From: Bacteroidaceae bacterium
GTDB taxonomy: Bacteria; Bacteroidota; Bacteroidia; Bacteroidales; Bacteroidaceae
NCBI GenBank assembly: GCA_017649485.1
Contig: JAGCGS010000015.1
Coordinates: 39,952 to 103,951, forward strand
Direction: 5' to 3'
Length of the DNA: 64,000 bases
Notes under the pieces: model-generated
Databases searched by the model: none
Told to the model about the DNA's origin: nothing
What the model saw: the letters and a program-made list of their open reading frames with translations, nothing else
Made by a program: the position numbers and the translations under genes
Shown here: positions 26,679-35,900 of the stretch, in pieces
How positions within the stretch are numbered: the stretch's first letter is position 1
Layout: every line of letters starts with the position of its first letter

Positions 26679-27695
26679 TTATTTACTTTTTGCTGCTTGA
26701 GCTTGGCAAGCGGTAATAGCTATCATGTAATATACATCGTCAATAGAGCAACCACGGCTCAGGTCGTTCACAGGACGTGCGATACCCTGGAGAATAGGAC
26801 CAATGGCCAGTGCGTCGCCTAAGCGTTGTACGAGCTTATAGGCGATATTACCCACTTCAAGATTTGGAAATACCAGTACGTTGGCATTGCCTGCGATGTC
26901 GCTACCAGGAGCTTTTTTCTTGCCTACAGAAGGCACCAAAGCGGCATCGGCTTGCAACTCACCATCAATCTTAAGTTCAGGAGCCATTTCCTTGGCAAGT
27001 TTGGTAGCCTCAAGCACCTTGTCAACTACCTCATGCGTAGCGGAACCCTTGGTTGAGAAACTCAACATGGCCACTCTCGGATCGTCAAAACCACCCACGG
27101 CACGAGCCGTCTCTGCGGTACATACGGCAATCTGTGCCAACTGGTTGGCATCTGGCATAGGAGTTACGGCTACGTCACCCACCACCAACACACCTTCTTC
27201 GCCAAATTGTGGTTGCTGAGTAATCATCAGCATAGCACCACTTACACAAGTAATGCCAGGAGAGCACTTGATAATCTGCAAGGCTGGACGTAAAGTTTCA
27301 CCCGTAGTACTCAATGCACCAGATATCTGACCATCGGCATCGCCTGTCTTAATAATCATACATCCTAAGTAGAGAGGATTCTTCACCAGTTCGCGAGCCT
27401 GCTCGATAGTCATGCCCTTCTTCTTACGAAGCTCTGACAAGAGTACAGCATACTCCTCTGCCTTGGGGTTATCCAACGGATCAATCAAGGTGGCCTTATC
27501 AATGTTCTTCAGTCCGAACTCATTGGCCATGCGGTGGATTTCTTGTTTATCACCGATGAGGATGATGTCGGCAATGTTGTCGCCTAAAGCACGGTCAGCG
27601 GCTTTCAAGGTACGCTCTTCTGTAGCTTCAGGAAGTACGATGCGCTGGCGGTTGGCCTTGGCGCGAGCAATGATTCCTTCAATCAGTTTATTCAT
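26679..27695 (-). CDS. pta: Phosphate acetyltransferase (short form)
   Basis: 338 residues, the short Pta without the N-terminal DRTGG/BioD-like domains. Typical segments include RIVLPEATEERTLKAAD, KTGDADGQISGA, GDVAVTPMPDANQLA and PILQGIARPVNDLSRGC. It makes acetyl phosphate from acetyl-CoA, which AckA uses. The leader has a -7 box at 27724-27731. Confidence 0.97.
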   Translation of the reverse strand: MNKLIEGIIARAKANRQRIVLPEATEERTLKAADRALGDNIADIILIGDKQEIHRMANEFGLKNIDKATLIDPLDNPKAEEYAVLLSELRKKKGMTIEQARELVKNPLYLGCMIIKTGDADGQISGALSTTGETLRPALQIIKCSPGITCVSGAMLMITQQPQFGEEGVLVVGDVAVTPMPDANQLAQIAVCTAETARAVGGFDDPRVAMLSFSTKGSATHEVVDKVLEATKLAKEMAPELKIDGELQADAALVPSVGKKKAPGSDIAGNANVLVFPNLEVGNIAYKLVQRLGDALAIGPILQGIARPVNDLSRGCSIDDVYYMIAITACQAQAAKSK

Positions 27696-27723
27696 AGTTA
27701 CTATATTAATTGATTATTTTTTG

Positions 27724-27731
27724 CAAAAATA
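27724..27731 (-). promoter_or_regulatory. -7 promoter box of pta-ackA
   Basis: TATTTTTG on the minus strand, 28 bases before the pta ATG. Confidence 0.6.
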
Positions 27732-27830
27732 ATAATTTTAGCCAAATCCACATTGTAAAAAGTATATGGATTTCGAGCAGGTTGCTGGATTATTGGATAT
27801 TTTAACAATTGATGGGCATGATATATAGCT

Positions 27831-27870
27831 AAAGGGACATGCTAATCCGTTAGATTGCATGCCCCTTTTT
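27831..27870. terminator. Hairpin downstream of the HU-like gene
   Basis: AAAGGGACATGC (27831-27842) pairs with GCATGCCCCTTT (27857-27868) with one mismatch, and the loop adds a further AATC/GATT pairing. It lies 35 bases past the HU-like stop codon. Confidence 0.65.
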
Positions 27871-27904
27871 AGACCTCTCATAGCAAGTGCTATTAATCAA
27901 TATT

Positions 27905-28180
27905 CTAACCATTCAGTTCATCCAAGACATTGGCACTGACCTTGAACTTGATGGTAATGCGCTCTGGGATATCATGATACTCACCGTTACGCGGGTCACG
28001 TCCCGGACGTTTTGGCTGACGATGAGGAACGAATTTACCGAAATACTGAAGTTTAACTTCCTCTCCTTCGCGCATCTTTTCAATGACTAACCTGTCGTAT
28101 GCATCTACAAATGCTTTTGCTGCTGTGTCGGTGATTTTTAATCGACGAGCTAATTCCTTTACAAAATTAAATTTATTCAT
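27905..28180 (-). CDS. HU/IHF-family DNA-binding protein
   Basis: 91 residues, the full HU length. The N-terminal helices (FVKELARRLKITDTAAKAFVDAY) and the beta-arm region GKFVPHRQPKRPGRDPRNGE with its turn Pro are visible. Such proteins bend and compact DNA. The gene is monocistronic, with a -7 box 50 bases upstream and a hairpin downstream. Confidence 0.93.
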   Translation of the reverse strand: MNKFNFVKELARRLKITDTAAKAFVDAYDRLVIEKMREGEEVKLQYFGKFVPHRQPKRPGRDPRNGEYHDIPERITIKFKVSANVLDELNG

Positions 28181-28230
28181 TTTTTGATCAGTTGTTGTTT
28201 CTGTTTATGTCCATTGTTAAAAATATGATA

Positions 28231-28238
28231 CAAATATA
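28231..28238 (-). promoter_or_regulatory. -7 promoter box of the HU-like gene
   Basis: TATATTTG on the minus strand, leaving a leader of roughly 45 bases before the ATG at 28180. Confidence 0.6.
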
Positions 28239-28378
28239 CGCTATATATCGTTTTAATAATCTAAACAAATGTAAAAAAGTGCCAACAAATCGTAATTTTG
28301 CCATTAACGAAGTATTTTTTTATGTCTAATAACATTTTTATTATACGTTCAAGTATTCTATAATCCACTTTTTTCTGC

Positions 28379-28386
28379 TATCTTTG
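28379..28386 (+). promoter_or_regulatory. -7 promoter box of the alkaline phosphatase gene
   Basis: TATCTTTG, 26 bases before the ATG at 28413. Confidence 0.6.
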
Positions 28387-28412
28387 CAACACATATTATA
28401 AAAATCGCATTT

Positions 28413-29819
28413 ATGAAAAAGTTTTTTGTTTTTGTTATGTTGTTGATGGCTGTGTGCCATTTGAATGCTCAACAAGCTAAGTACGTGTTCTATTTTATTG
28501 GCGATGGCATGGGTCTGAACCAAGTGAACACAACTGAGATGTTCTTAGCTGAGGTGGAAGGTCGCATTGGCATCAAGGCGTTGCTATTCCCCTCTTTCCC
28601 TGTAGCGAGCCATGCTAATTCTCATTCTGCTTCCAGTTCTGTTACTGACTCTGCTGCTGCAGGTACCGCATTGGCTTCTGGTGAAAAGACTTATAACGGT
28701 GCCATGGGTGTTGATGTTGACAAAAATCCGATAGAATCATTTGCAGAAAAAGCTAAGAAGGCAGGCAAGCGAGTGGGTATCACCACTTCCGTGAGCATCG
28801 ACCATGCTACACCTGGCACCCACTATGCTCATGAAATAAATAGAAATATGTATTATGAGATTGCCTTATGGTTGCCAAAATCAAATTTCGATTTTTTTGC
28901 TGGCAGTGGTTTCCAGAAGCCAGAAAAGACCTTCGATGGTAAGGATGCTCCCAGTATATTCCCCATCTTCGAACAAGCTGGTTACACTTTGGCTCGTGGT
29001 GTAAATGAATATAAGGCTAAGCGTAATAGTGCCCAGAAGATGATCCTGATGGAGAAAGCTGATGCCGATCAGACAAGTTTGCGTTATGCAATCGACCGTC
29101 AGCCTGGCGACTTGACTTTATCTGAGATTACCGAGAGTGCCATCGACTTCCTGATGAAGGAGAATGCCAAGAAGGGTTTCTTCCTGATGGTTGAAGGTGG
29201 TAAAATCGACTATGCAGGTCATGCTAATGATGCCGCTACTATGGCGTATGAGCTGGAGGATATGGACAATGCCGTTAAAGTGGCTTACGAGTTCTATAAG
29301 AAACATCCGAAAGAGACTCTGATTGTCGTTACAGCTGACCATGAGACGGGTGGTTTGTCAATGGGTCGTTCAAGTGGTGGTTATGCCCTGAACCTGAAGG
29401 CTCTGTCATATCAGAAGCAATCAATCGATGTTTTGTCAAGGTACATCACTGATTTGCGCAAGAAAGACAAGGTTACTTGGGAAGATGCAAAGGCTTTGCT
29501 GGCCGACAAGATGGGCTTCTGGAAGGAGCTGACTATCACTTGGGATCAGGAGAAACAATTGCGTGACTGTTTCGAGGAGACTTTTACCAGAAGTAGGGCA
29601 AGGTTTGATGAGAATTTGTATTCTCGCACAGAACAGTTGGCTACTATAGCAAGGAATGTAATGGCAGAGCAGGCTCACTTGCTTTGGTCATCAGGTAGCC
29701 ACACAGCCGCTTATGTTCCAGTATTTGCAGTAGGCGCAGGAAGTCAGGAATTCTCTGGCAGAATGGATAACACTGAGATTATCCGTAAAATTGCCAAGGT
29801 GTCTGGCATAAAGTGGTAA
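28413..29819 (+). CDS. Alkaline phosphatase (PhoA superfamily), exported
   Basis: 468 residues with a cleavable signal peptide (HLNAQQ). Metal and nucleophile sites are intact: the metal-binding Asp31 in IGDGMG, the phosphorylated Ser80 in SVTDSAAAGT, EGGKIDYAGHAND (metal 1 Asp/His) and VTADHETGG (Asp-His), with a distal His in SGSHTAAYVP. It hydrolyses phosphate monoesters in the periplasm. It is transcribed alone and ends at a strong terminator. Whether it responds to phosphate limitation is not visible; no Pho-box is recognisable. Confidence 0.95.
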   Translation: MKKFFVFVMLLMAVCHLNAQQAKYVFYFIGDGMGLNQVNTTEMFLAEVEGRIGIKALLFPSFPVASHANSHSASSSVTDSAAAGTALASGEKTYNGAMGVDVDKNPIESFAEKAKKAGKRVGITTSVSIDHATPGTHYAHEINRNMYYEIALWLPKSNFDFFAGSGFQKPEKTFDGKDAPSIFPIFEQAGYTLARGVNEYKAKRNSAQKMILMEKADADQTSLRYAIDRQPGDLTLSEITESAIDFLMKENAKKGFFLMVEGGKIDYAGHANDAATMAYELEDMDNAVKVAYEFYKKHPKETLIVVTADHETGGLSMGRSSGGYALNLKALSYQKQSIDVLSRYITDLRKKDKVTWEDAKALLADKMGFWKELTITWDQEKQLRDCFEETFTRSRARFDENLYSRTEQLATIARNVMAEQAHLLWSSGSHTAAYVPVFAVGAGSQEFSGRMDNTEIIRKIAKVSGIKW

Positions 29820-29836
29820 ATACACCTAATATAATT

Positions 29837-29867
29837 AAAAGGGGATACATTCAAGTATCCCCTTTTT
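29837..29867. terminator. Bidirectional terminator after alkaline phosphatase
   Basis: AAAAGGGGATAC-ATTCAA-GTATCCCCTTTTT, between convergent genes, with T-runs on both strands. Confidence 0.9.
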
Positions 29868-29872
29868 CGTTT

Positions 29873-30943
29873 TTAAAGCACTGGTAGGATATAATCCCAA
29901 ATCAGATTGATTTCTGCTTGCATATCACCAATGTTGGCAGTGGTAGCAATAACGGCATCCTTGTCAGGGATGACAATGATATACTGGCCATTGGCACCAT
30001 CGGCACGGAAAGCATTATGACGGCAACGCCACATCTGGTATCCATAGCCCTGCACCCAGTCGCTGTTTTCCTTGTTCAAGCCCATCTCAACTGCTTGCTG
30101 AGGCTTCACGCCAGCGGGCACACAAGGCACCTGTGCCTTCTGCATCTCTGCCACATAGTTGGCTGGTAACACCTGCTTGCCATTCCACTTGCCACCTTGC
30201 AAAATCAACTGACCCATCTTTGCCAAATCCTCGGTCTTGAGGTAAAGACCCCATCCACCTGTATTTATGCCCTGCGGACTCTCTTGCCACTCTGGTTTAT
30301 CGATGTTCAGTGGCTCAAAGAGGCGTGGCATCAGGTAATCCACTACCTTCTCGCCAGTAACCTTCTGAACAATAGCTGAAAGCATATAGGTTCCCAAACT
30401 ATTGTAGCAATAGAATGTGCCAGGCTTGTGCTCAACAGGATAAGCCAGGAAAGCCTTGATCCAATCGCCATCCTCGGCATTGCGGGTAACACGTGTTGGG
30501 TCGGTGTCATGGCCACAGTTCATGGTCAACAGGTCACGCACGGTTATAGCCTTGAGATTATCACTCTGCTCTGCTGGCAACTTGTCAGGGAAGAAATCCA
30601 CCAGTTTGTCGGTGAGTTTCATCTTTCCCTCAGAGATAGCCAAACCCACTGCAGCAGAGGTGAAAGTTTTACTCACAGAGTTGAGGATATGCGGTTTGTT
30701 CTCCTCACCCTCACTCAACCAACGCTGGTAAATCACATTGCCATGTTGCACAACCATGATACTGTGCAAGTCCTGCTTGGCTTCCTCCACGGCCTTGAAA
30801 TAGCCATCCATTGCTTGAGAAACTTTTGCAGTAGTTTCCACACGTGGAAGGTCTTTGATTTCAACGGCATCTTGCTTACCGTTGCCCTTGCATGCCGTCA
30901 ATGACATCAACAGCATACCTGCGAAAAATAAATTCTTTTTCAT
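29873..30943 (-). CDS. Class C beta-lactamase-fold serine hydrolase, lipoprotein
   Basis: About 356 residues from ATG 30943 (an ATG two codons upstream, at 30949, is also possible). A lipobox (SLTAC) predicts an envelope lipoprotein. The fold motifs are SVSK (SxxK nucleophile), CYNS (in place of YxN) and DGANGQ (in place of the KTG/HxG motif). These proteins are mostly D-Ala-D-Ala carboxypeptidases or esterases; the loss of KTG argues against a true beta-lactamase. It is divergent from the C69 dipeptidase gene. Confidence 0.88.
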   Translation of the reverse strand: MKKNLFFAGMLLMSLTACKGNGKQDAVEIKDLPRVETTAKVSQAMDGYFKAVEEAKQDLHSIMVVQHGNVIYQRWLSEGEENKPHILNSVSKTFTSAAVGLAISEGKMKLTDKLVDFFPDKLPAEQSDNLKAITVRDLLTMNCGHDTDPTRVTRNAEDGDWIKAFLAYPVEHKPGTFYCYNSLGTYMLSAIVQKVTGEKVVDYLMPRLFEPLNIDKPEWQESPQGINTGGWGLYLKTEDLAKMGQLILQGGKWNGKQVLPANYVAEMQKAQVPCVPAGVKPQQAVEMGLNKENSDWVQGYGYQMWRCRHNAFRADGANGQYIIVIPDKDAVIATTANIGDMQAEINLIWDYILPVL

Positions 30944-31052
30944 TTGCATATTAGTTTAAAGTGTAACGTCTAAAGAAAATCTTTATTTTGTTTGCAAATA
31001 TCGCTAAATTTTACGAAAATTGCACATTATTTTATGAAAAAGACTACAAATT

Positions 31053-32714
31053 ATGAAGATCAAACAACTTTTCGTATCAGTGATGGCAGTGGTTGCCATC
31101 CTTCTGGCAACGCCTGCTGAAGCATGCACTAACTTGATAGTAGGCAAGGCCGCCTCCATTGACGGCTCAGTGATTTGTACTTATAACTGCGACGGCTACG
31201 GCTTTGCAGGCTCAATGAGTCGCACGCCTGGTGGCAGGCATGAACCTGGCGAAAAGATTGCCATTCGTGGATGGGGCAACAATGGCCAAGTAAGGGGCTA
31301 CATCGATCAGGTGGAATACACTTACGATGTGATTGGTTATATCAACGAGAAGCAGGTAAGCATCGTGGAAACTACCTTCGACGGTCGCCAGGAACTGCAG
31401 AACCCCGAGGGATTGTTGAACTACGACACCATGATTCATTTGGGGCTCGAACGTGCAGCTACAGCTCGCGATGCCATCATCGTCATGACAGACCTTTTGC
31501 AAGAATATGGCTATAACAGCACAGGTGAGACCATCACCGTATGCGACAAGAACGAGGCGTGGATTCTTGAAATCATTGGCAAGGGTCCTGGTCGCAAGGG
31601 AGCCGTTTGGGTAGCTGTTCGCATACCTGACGATTGCATCTCAGCCCATGCCAACATTTCTCGCATCCGTCAATTCCCTTTAAAGGATCCCAAGAATTGC
31701 CTCTACTCCAAGGATGTGATTTCCTTCGCCCGCGAGAAAGGCTTTTTCAGCGGCAAGGAAGAGGATTTCAGCTTCCGTGATGCTTATTGCCCCCTGACAT
31801 TCGAGAATGTGCGCTATGCCGATGCCCGTGTGTGGAGTTTCTTCCGTCATCATGTGGCTGATGTAGCCGAGATGGATCAGTATTTGCCTTACATCAATGG
31901 TCAGTTTGATGTATGCGACCATCTGCCTCTATATATCAAGCCCGATAAGAAACTGTCTGTTCGTGACATTATGAACGACATGCGCGATCACTTCGAGGGT
32001 ACACCTCTTGATATGACCACAGATATGAGTGCAGGTCCTTGGAGTTCTCCTTATCGCCCTTTGCCTATGAACTGGGAATTGGATGGTAAAAAGTATTTCC
32101 GTGAACGTGCCATTGGTACTCCTCAGTCAGGTTTCACATTGGTGTCTCACCTGCGTGGCTGGTTGCCTGATGATGTGGGTGGTGTCATGTATTTCAATTG
32201 CGACGATGCCAACATGATTGCCTATGTGCCTGTATATTGCGGAGTTCAGGAAGTTCCGGAAGCTTTCCGTCGTGAGAATAACCTGAGCAATGAGTATAGT
32301 TCAAAGAGCGCTTTCTGGGTGAACAATGTAGTTGCCAACATGATTTATCCTCGCTATAGCGTAATGATTGGCGACCTGCGTGATGCACAGAAAGAGCTAG
32401 AAGACTTCTATGCTGCCGACCAAGATCAAGTGTTGAAAGATGTCGAGAACCTCACGAAGCGTGAAAAGGCAGCTTACCTCACAAACAAGACTGCGGTCTA
32501 TACCAAGCAGATGATGGATCGTTGGGACAAGCTCTTCCGTTTGATTGCCGTTAAGCACAACGACCAGATAGTGAAGCCATCAGAGAACGGTGTAGTGATT
32601 CAAGGCCAACGTGAAACCCCTGGTTATGACCAACAGTTCCGTGAAGCTATCGGCAAGGGCACCGGTGATAGATATGTCATGCCAGAGAACGCAAAGGACA
32701 TCAAGTCATTATAA
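31053..32714 (+). CDS. C69-family dipeptidase (Ntn hydrolase), exported
   Basis: 553 residues. A signal peptide runs directly into EACTNLIVGK, so cleavage would expose Cys25 as the N-terminal nucleophile, the hallmark of PepD-like C69 enzymes. The following GSVICTYNCDG and the WILEIIGKGPGRKGAVWVAVRIPDD segment match the family. It would cleave dipeptides in the periplasm or at the surface. It stands alone, with a terminator 25 bp downstream; I could not find a clear -7 box. Confidence 0.92.
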   Translation: MKIKQLFVSVMAVVAILLATPAEACTNLIVGKAASIDGSVICTYNCDGYGFAGSMSRTPGGRHEPGEKIAIRGWGNNGQVRGYIDQVEYTYDVIGYINEKQVSIVETTFDGRQELQNPEGLLNYDTMIHLGLERAATARDAIIVMTDLLQEYGYNSTGETITVCDKNEAWILEIIGKGPGRKGAVWVAVRIPDDCISAHANISRIRQFPLKDPKNCLYSKDVISFAREKGFFSGKEEDFSFRDAYCPLTFENVRYADARVWSFFRHHVADVAEMDQYLPYINGQFDVCDHLPLYIKPDKKLSVRDIMNDMRDHFEGTPLDMTTDMSAGPWSSPYRPLPMNWELDGKKYFRERAIGTPQSGFTLVSHLRGWLPDDVGGVMYFNCDDANMIAYVPVYCGVQEVPEAFRRENNLSNEYSSKSAFWVNNVVANMIYPRYSVMIGDLRDAQKELEDFYAADQDQVLKDVENLTKREKAAYLTNKTAVYTKQMMDRWDKLFRLIAVKHNDQIVKPSENGVVIQGQRETPGYDQQFREAIGKGTGDRYVMPENAKDIKSL

Positions 32715-32736
32715 TATACATTTAACGATATTTTTC

Positions 32737-32768
32737 AAGGGGATGGCGATTGCAGTCATCCCCTTTTT
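32737..32768 (+). terminator. Terminator of the C69 dipeptidase gene
   Basis: AAGGGGATG (32737-32745) pairs with CATCCCCTT (32757-32765), followed by a T-run. Confidence 0.85.
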
Positions 32769-32916
32769 TCCCCATCAAGTAAGATTCCTCAGGGAATCAG
32801 TATAAGACAAATCCGAAATTCATTTTGACCTCTTTGATTAACCACTTCTGCTTTGCTTCTCAAAGCTTTGGCGTTCATAATCATATAGGTAAAATAAACA
32901 TTTCGTTAGAATTCTT

Positions 32917-32946
32917 TTTGTTAATATGAAATAATCCTTATATTTG
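32917..32946 (+). promoter_or_regulatory. Promoter of the GH2 gene
   Basis: TTTG (32917-32920) and TATATTTG (32939-32946) with an 18-bp spacer, 29 bases before the ATG. Confidence 0.7.
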
Positions 32947-32975
32947 CAGTTACATTTTACAAATAACATAAAGCT

Positions 32976-35900
32976 ATGATGCACATTTCTTTTGGCAAGC
33001 CGTGGGCGATGCTGGTTAGCATAACCTTGATGATGGCAGGATGTGGCGGTGGTCAGCAACCGTCGCAGGAAGGGATGAACCGGAAACCAGGTAATTATCC
33101 TGGTAATCCCGAAGAGTGGTTCGCACCTAAATTGGTGACAGACAATACGTATCGCAATGTCGCGAAACTCAGGACGTCTTATGCTTCGTCAAGCATAGAT
33201 TATAATTTGACCGCCCAACTGGTTACTGATGGCATCCTGACTGACAAGATGCCTCCTACTACTCGGTTGTTTACACAAGAAGGTGAGGTGCCTCGCAACA
33301 AGAAGGAGGTGATCTTCGACTCAAACGATGTTACAACGTATGTTGTGAATGGTGACGACATCTTCTTGCAGTACGATATGGCTGATATGCAGCTGGATAT
33401 CGACCAGATAGCCCTAAGAGGCAGGGTGGTGCTCGATACCAGGAAGGCTCGTGGCTATGAGGTGAGGATGCTGGCTTCGGCAGATGGCAGTAGGTGGGAA
33501 GAACTGGATGAACAAAAAGGTAGCAACTATCTTGGTGTAGAAGGTGGAGCTCGGGCAGGTTACCCCCCTCGCAAAGTGGCCACAGGAGAATCGCCTGTGA
33601 GGTTTCTCTATCCACATGGGGCAGTGAAGAATCCTCCTGTGGTGGCAAGTGGTGATAATTCTGGCGCTAATCCCCTTATGACCCGCACGATTAATTATGT
33701 AGTAAAACTACCTGCCGCAAAGGCATATAGTCACTTCAAGGTGGAGCTGAAGATGCCGAGCGCGCAGAGTTGGACCATCATGTCTTGGGAATTCCTGAAA
33801 GGCAACGAGCAAGTTTCAGCCTTGCCATCTTTCCGCTTCAACAGTGCCTGGATGAGTGCTTCAGCAGGCAATGAATGGTTGGTGGTGGACTTGGGTGAAC
33901 GAGCTCAGTATGACAAGATTAACCTGCATTGGGTCAACAAGGCTGTCAAGGGTGTGGTTGAGGCTTCTGACAATGCCAAGACCTGGAAACAAGTGGCTGA
34001 GTTACCTGGAGGCGAGAATCTGAACGATGAGATTGCCTTAGACAAGACGGTGAAGAGCCGCTATGTGCGTCTGAATTTGGCAGAAGCTGCTGGAGGTAAG
34101 CCATACGTGCTGAGCGAGTTGGAAGTGATGGGTAAGGGAGGCTTGACGGCTCAATCCCAAGTTGCTGAGGCTTCATGGACAAACCTGAACAGCGATAATG
34201 GACAGATTCTGAATGGGAAACTCTCCTTAGATGGGAGCGACTGGAAACTGCAACGCGCCTCGGAGGTGAATGCCTCTGGAGAGGCTATCGCCAAGACAGG
34301 CTTTGACGATGGGGCGTGGATTGCAGCAACCGTTCCCGGAACAGTATTGTCGAGCTATGTGAATGTGGGCGCAGTGCCAGATCCCAATGTGGCTGACAAC
34401 CAGTTGCAGATATCCGAGTCGTTCTTCTATTCCGACTTCTGGTATCGACACACATTCAAAGTGGATGCTTTGGGTGATAGGATGTTCCTGGAATTTGATG
34501 GCATCAATTGGAAAGCTGAGATTTTTTTGAATGGCAGGCAAATAGGCAATATTGACGGTGCCTTCATGCGTGGCAAGTTTGATGTTACAGATGTTGTAAA
34601 GCAAGGTGAGAATGTGTTGGCAGTGAAGATTATCAAAAATGCACACCCTGGTGTGGTGAAGGAGCAAACAGCTTGGTCGCCAGATTATAATGGAGGTGTA
34701 TTGGGTGCTGATAACCCCACCTTCCATGCTTCTATTGGTTGGGATTGGATTCCTACCATCCGAGGGCGTAACATTGGCATTTGGAACGATGTATATCTCA
34801 CATACGCTGGTGTAGTGACCATTGAAGACCCATTTGTTCAGACAGACCTCCCGTTGCCTGACACCGACTGTGCCGATATCTTGGCGGAAGCTACCCTGAA
34901 GAACAATAGCGACAAAGTAGTGAAGGGGATGCTGAACTTCAAGATGAATAACGGGGACTCAGGTGTAGCAGAACAGATGGAAGTGGAGTTGGCTCCTGGA
35001 GAGAGTAAATTGGTAAAATTGCCCTCAGCCAGATTAGATAACCCAAAGCTTTGGTGGCCAGTAGGTTATGGCGAACAGAATCTGTATGATAGTAAATTTA
35101 CCTTTACAATTGATAATCGTGAAAGTGATGCCAAGACCTTCAAGACGGGTGTGCGTGAGCTGACTTTCGTGGATGAGCCATACGTGCAAGCAGGTGGCGT
35201 ACTGAGAGGTAAGGAACAGTTCAAGAACCCTGTTCGATTGACAGTATTTATCAATGGGAAGCGAGCTGTGGGCTTTGGTGGCAACTGGGGAATGGCTGAA
35301 TCCAACCTCAATTATCGTGGACGTGATTATGATGCAGCTGTGAAGTATCATGCCGACATGCATTTCACCATCATTCGTGATTGGGTGGGCATGATTGGCG
35401 ATGAGGAATTCTATGAGGCATGTGATAAATATGGTGTGCTGATTTGGCAAGATTTCTGGTTGGCTAACCCAGCTGACGGGCCAGATCCTTATTACGAGGA
35501 TATGTTTGTAACCAATGCTAGAGATTATGTTAAGCGCATCCGCAACCATGCTGCCCTTGGTATTTATGTGGGTAGAAATGAGGGCTATCCGCCTGTAACT
35601 TTAGATGGACAATTGCGAAACTTGGTGGCCGAACTGCATCCCGGTATGCGTTATATCTCTCACTCTGCTGATGGTGTAGTGAGTGGTGAGGGTCCGTATG
35701 AGGCATTGGAGCCAATAGAGTATTTCCGCAATTACGGACACGATCGTTTCCATAGTGAGCGAGGTATGCCTAATGTGATGACCTATGAGAGCATGAAGTT
35801 GGCATTTGGTGAAGACAACCTGGAACCTGTAAGCTCTTTGGCTACTCCAAATCATATATATGGATTGCACGACTATGCTTTAGGTGGCAATGGTCCTTCA

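Noticed and set aside
29873-30943. True beta-lactamase (resistance gene)
   Set aside because: The fold is right, but the KTG motif is replaced and YxN is altered; a peptidase or esterase role is more likely.
33331-33648. Several antisense frames of 67-171 codons inside the GH2 gene
   Set aside because: They lie wholly within a long gene with strong domain evidence and show no family motifs.
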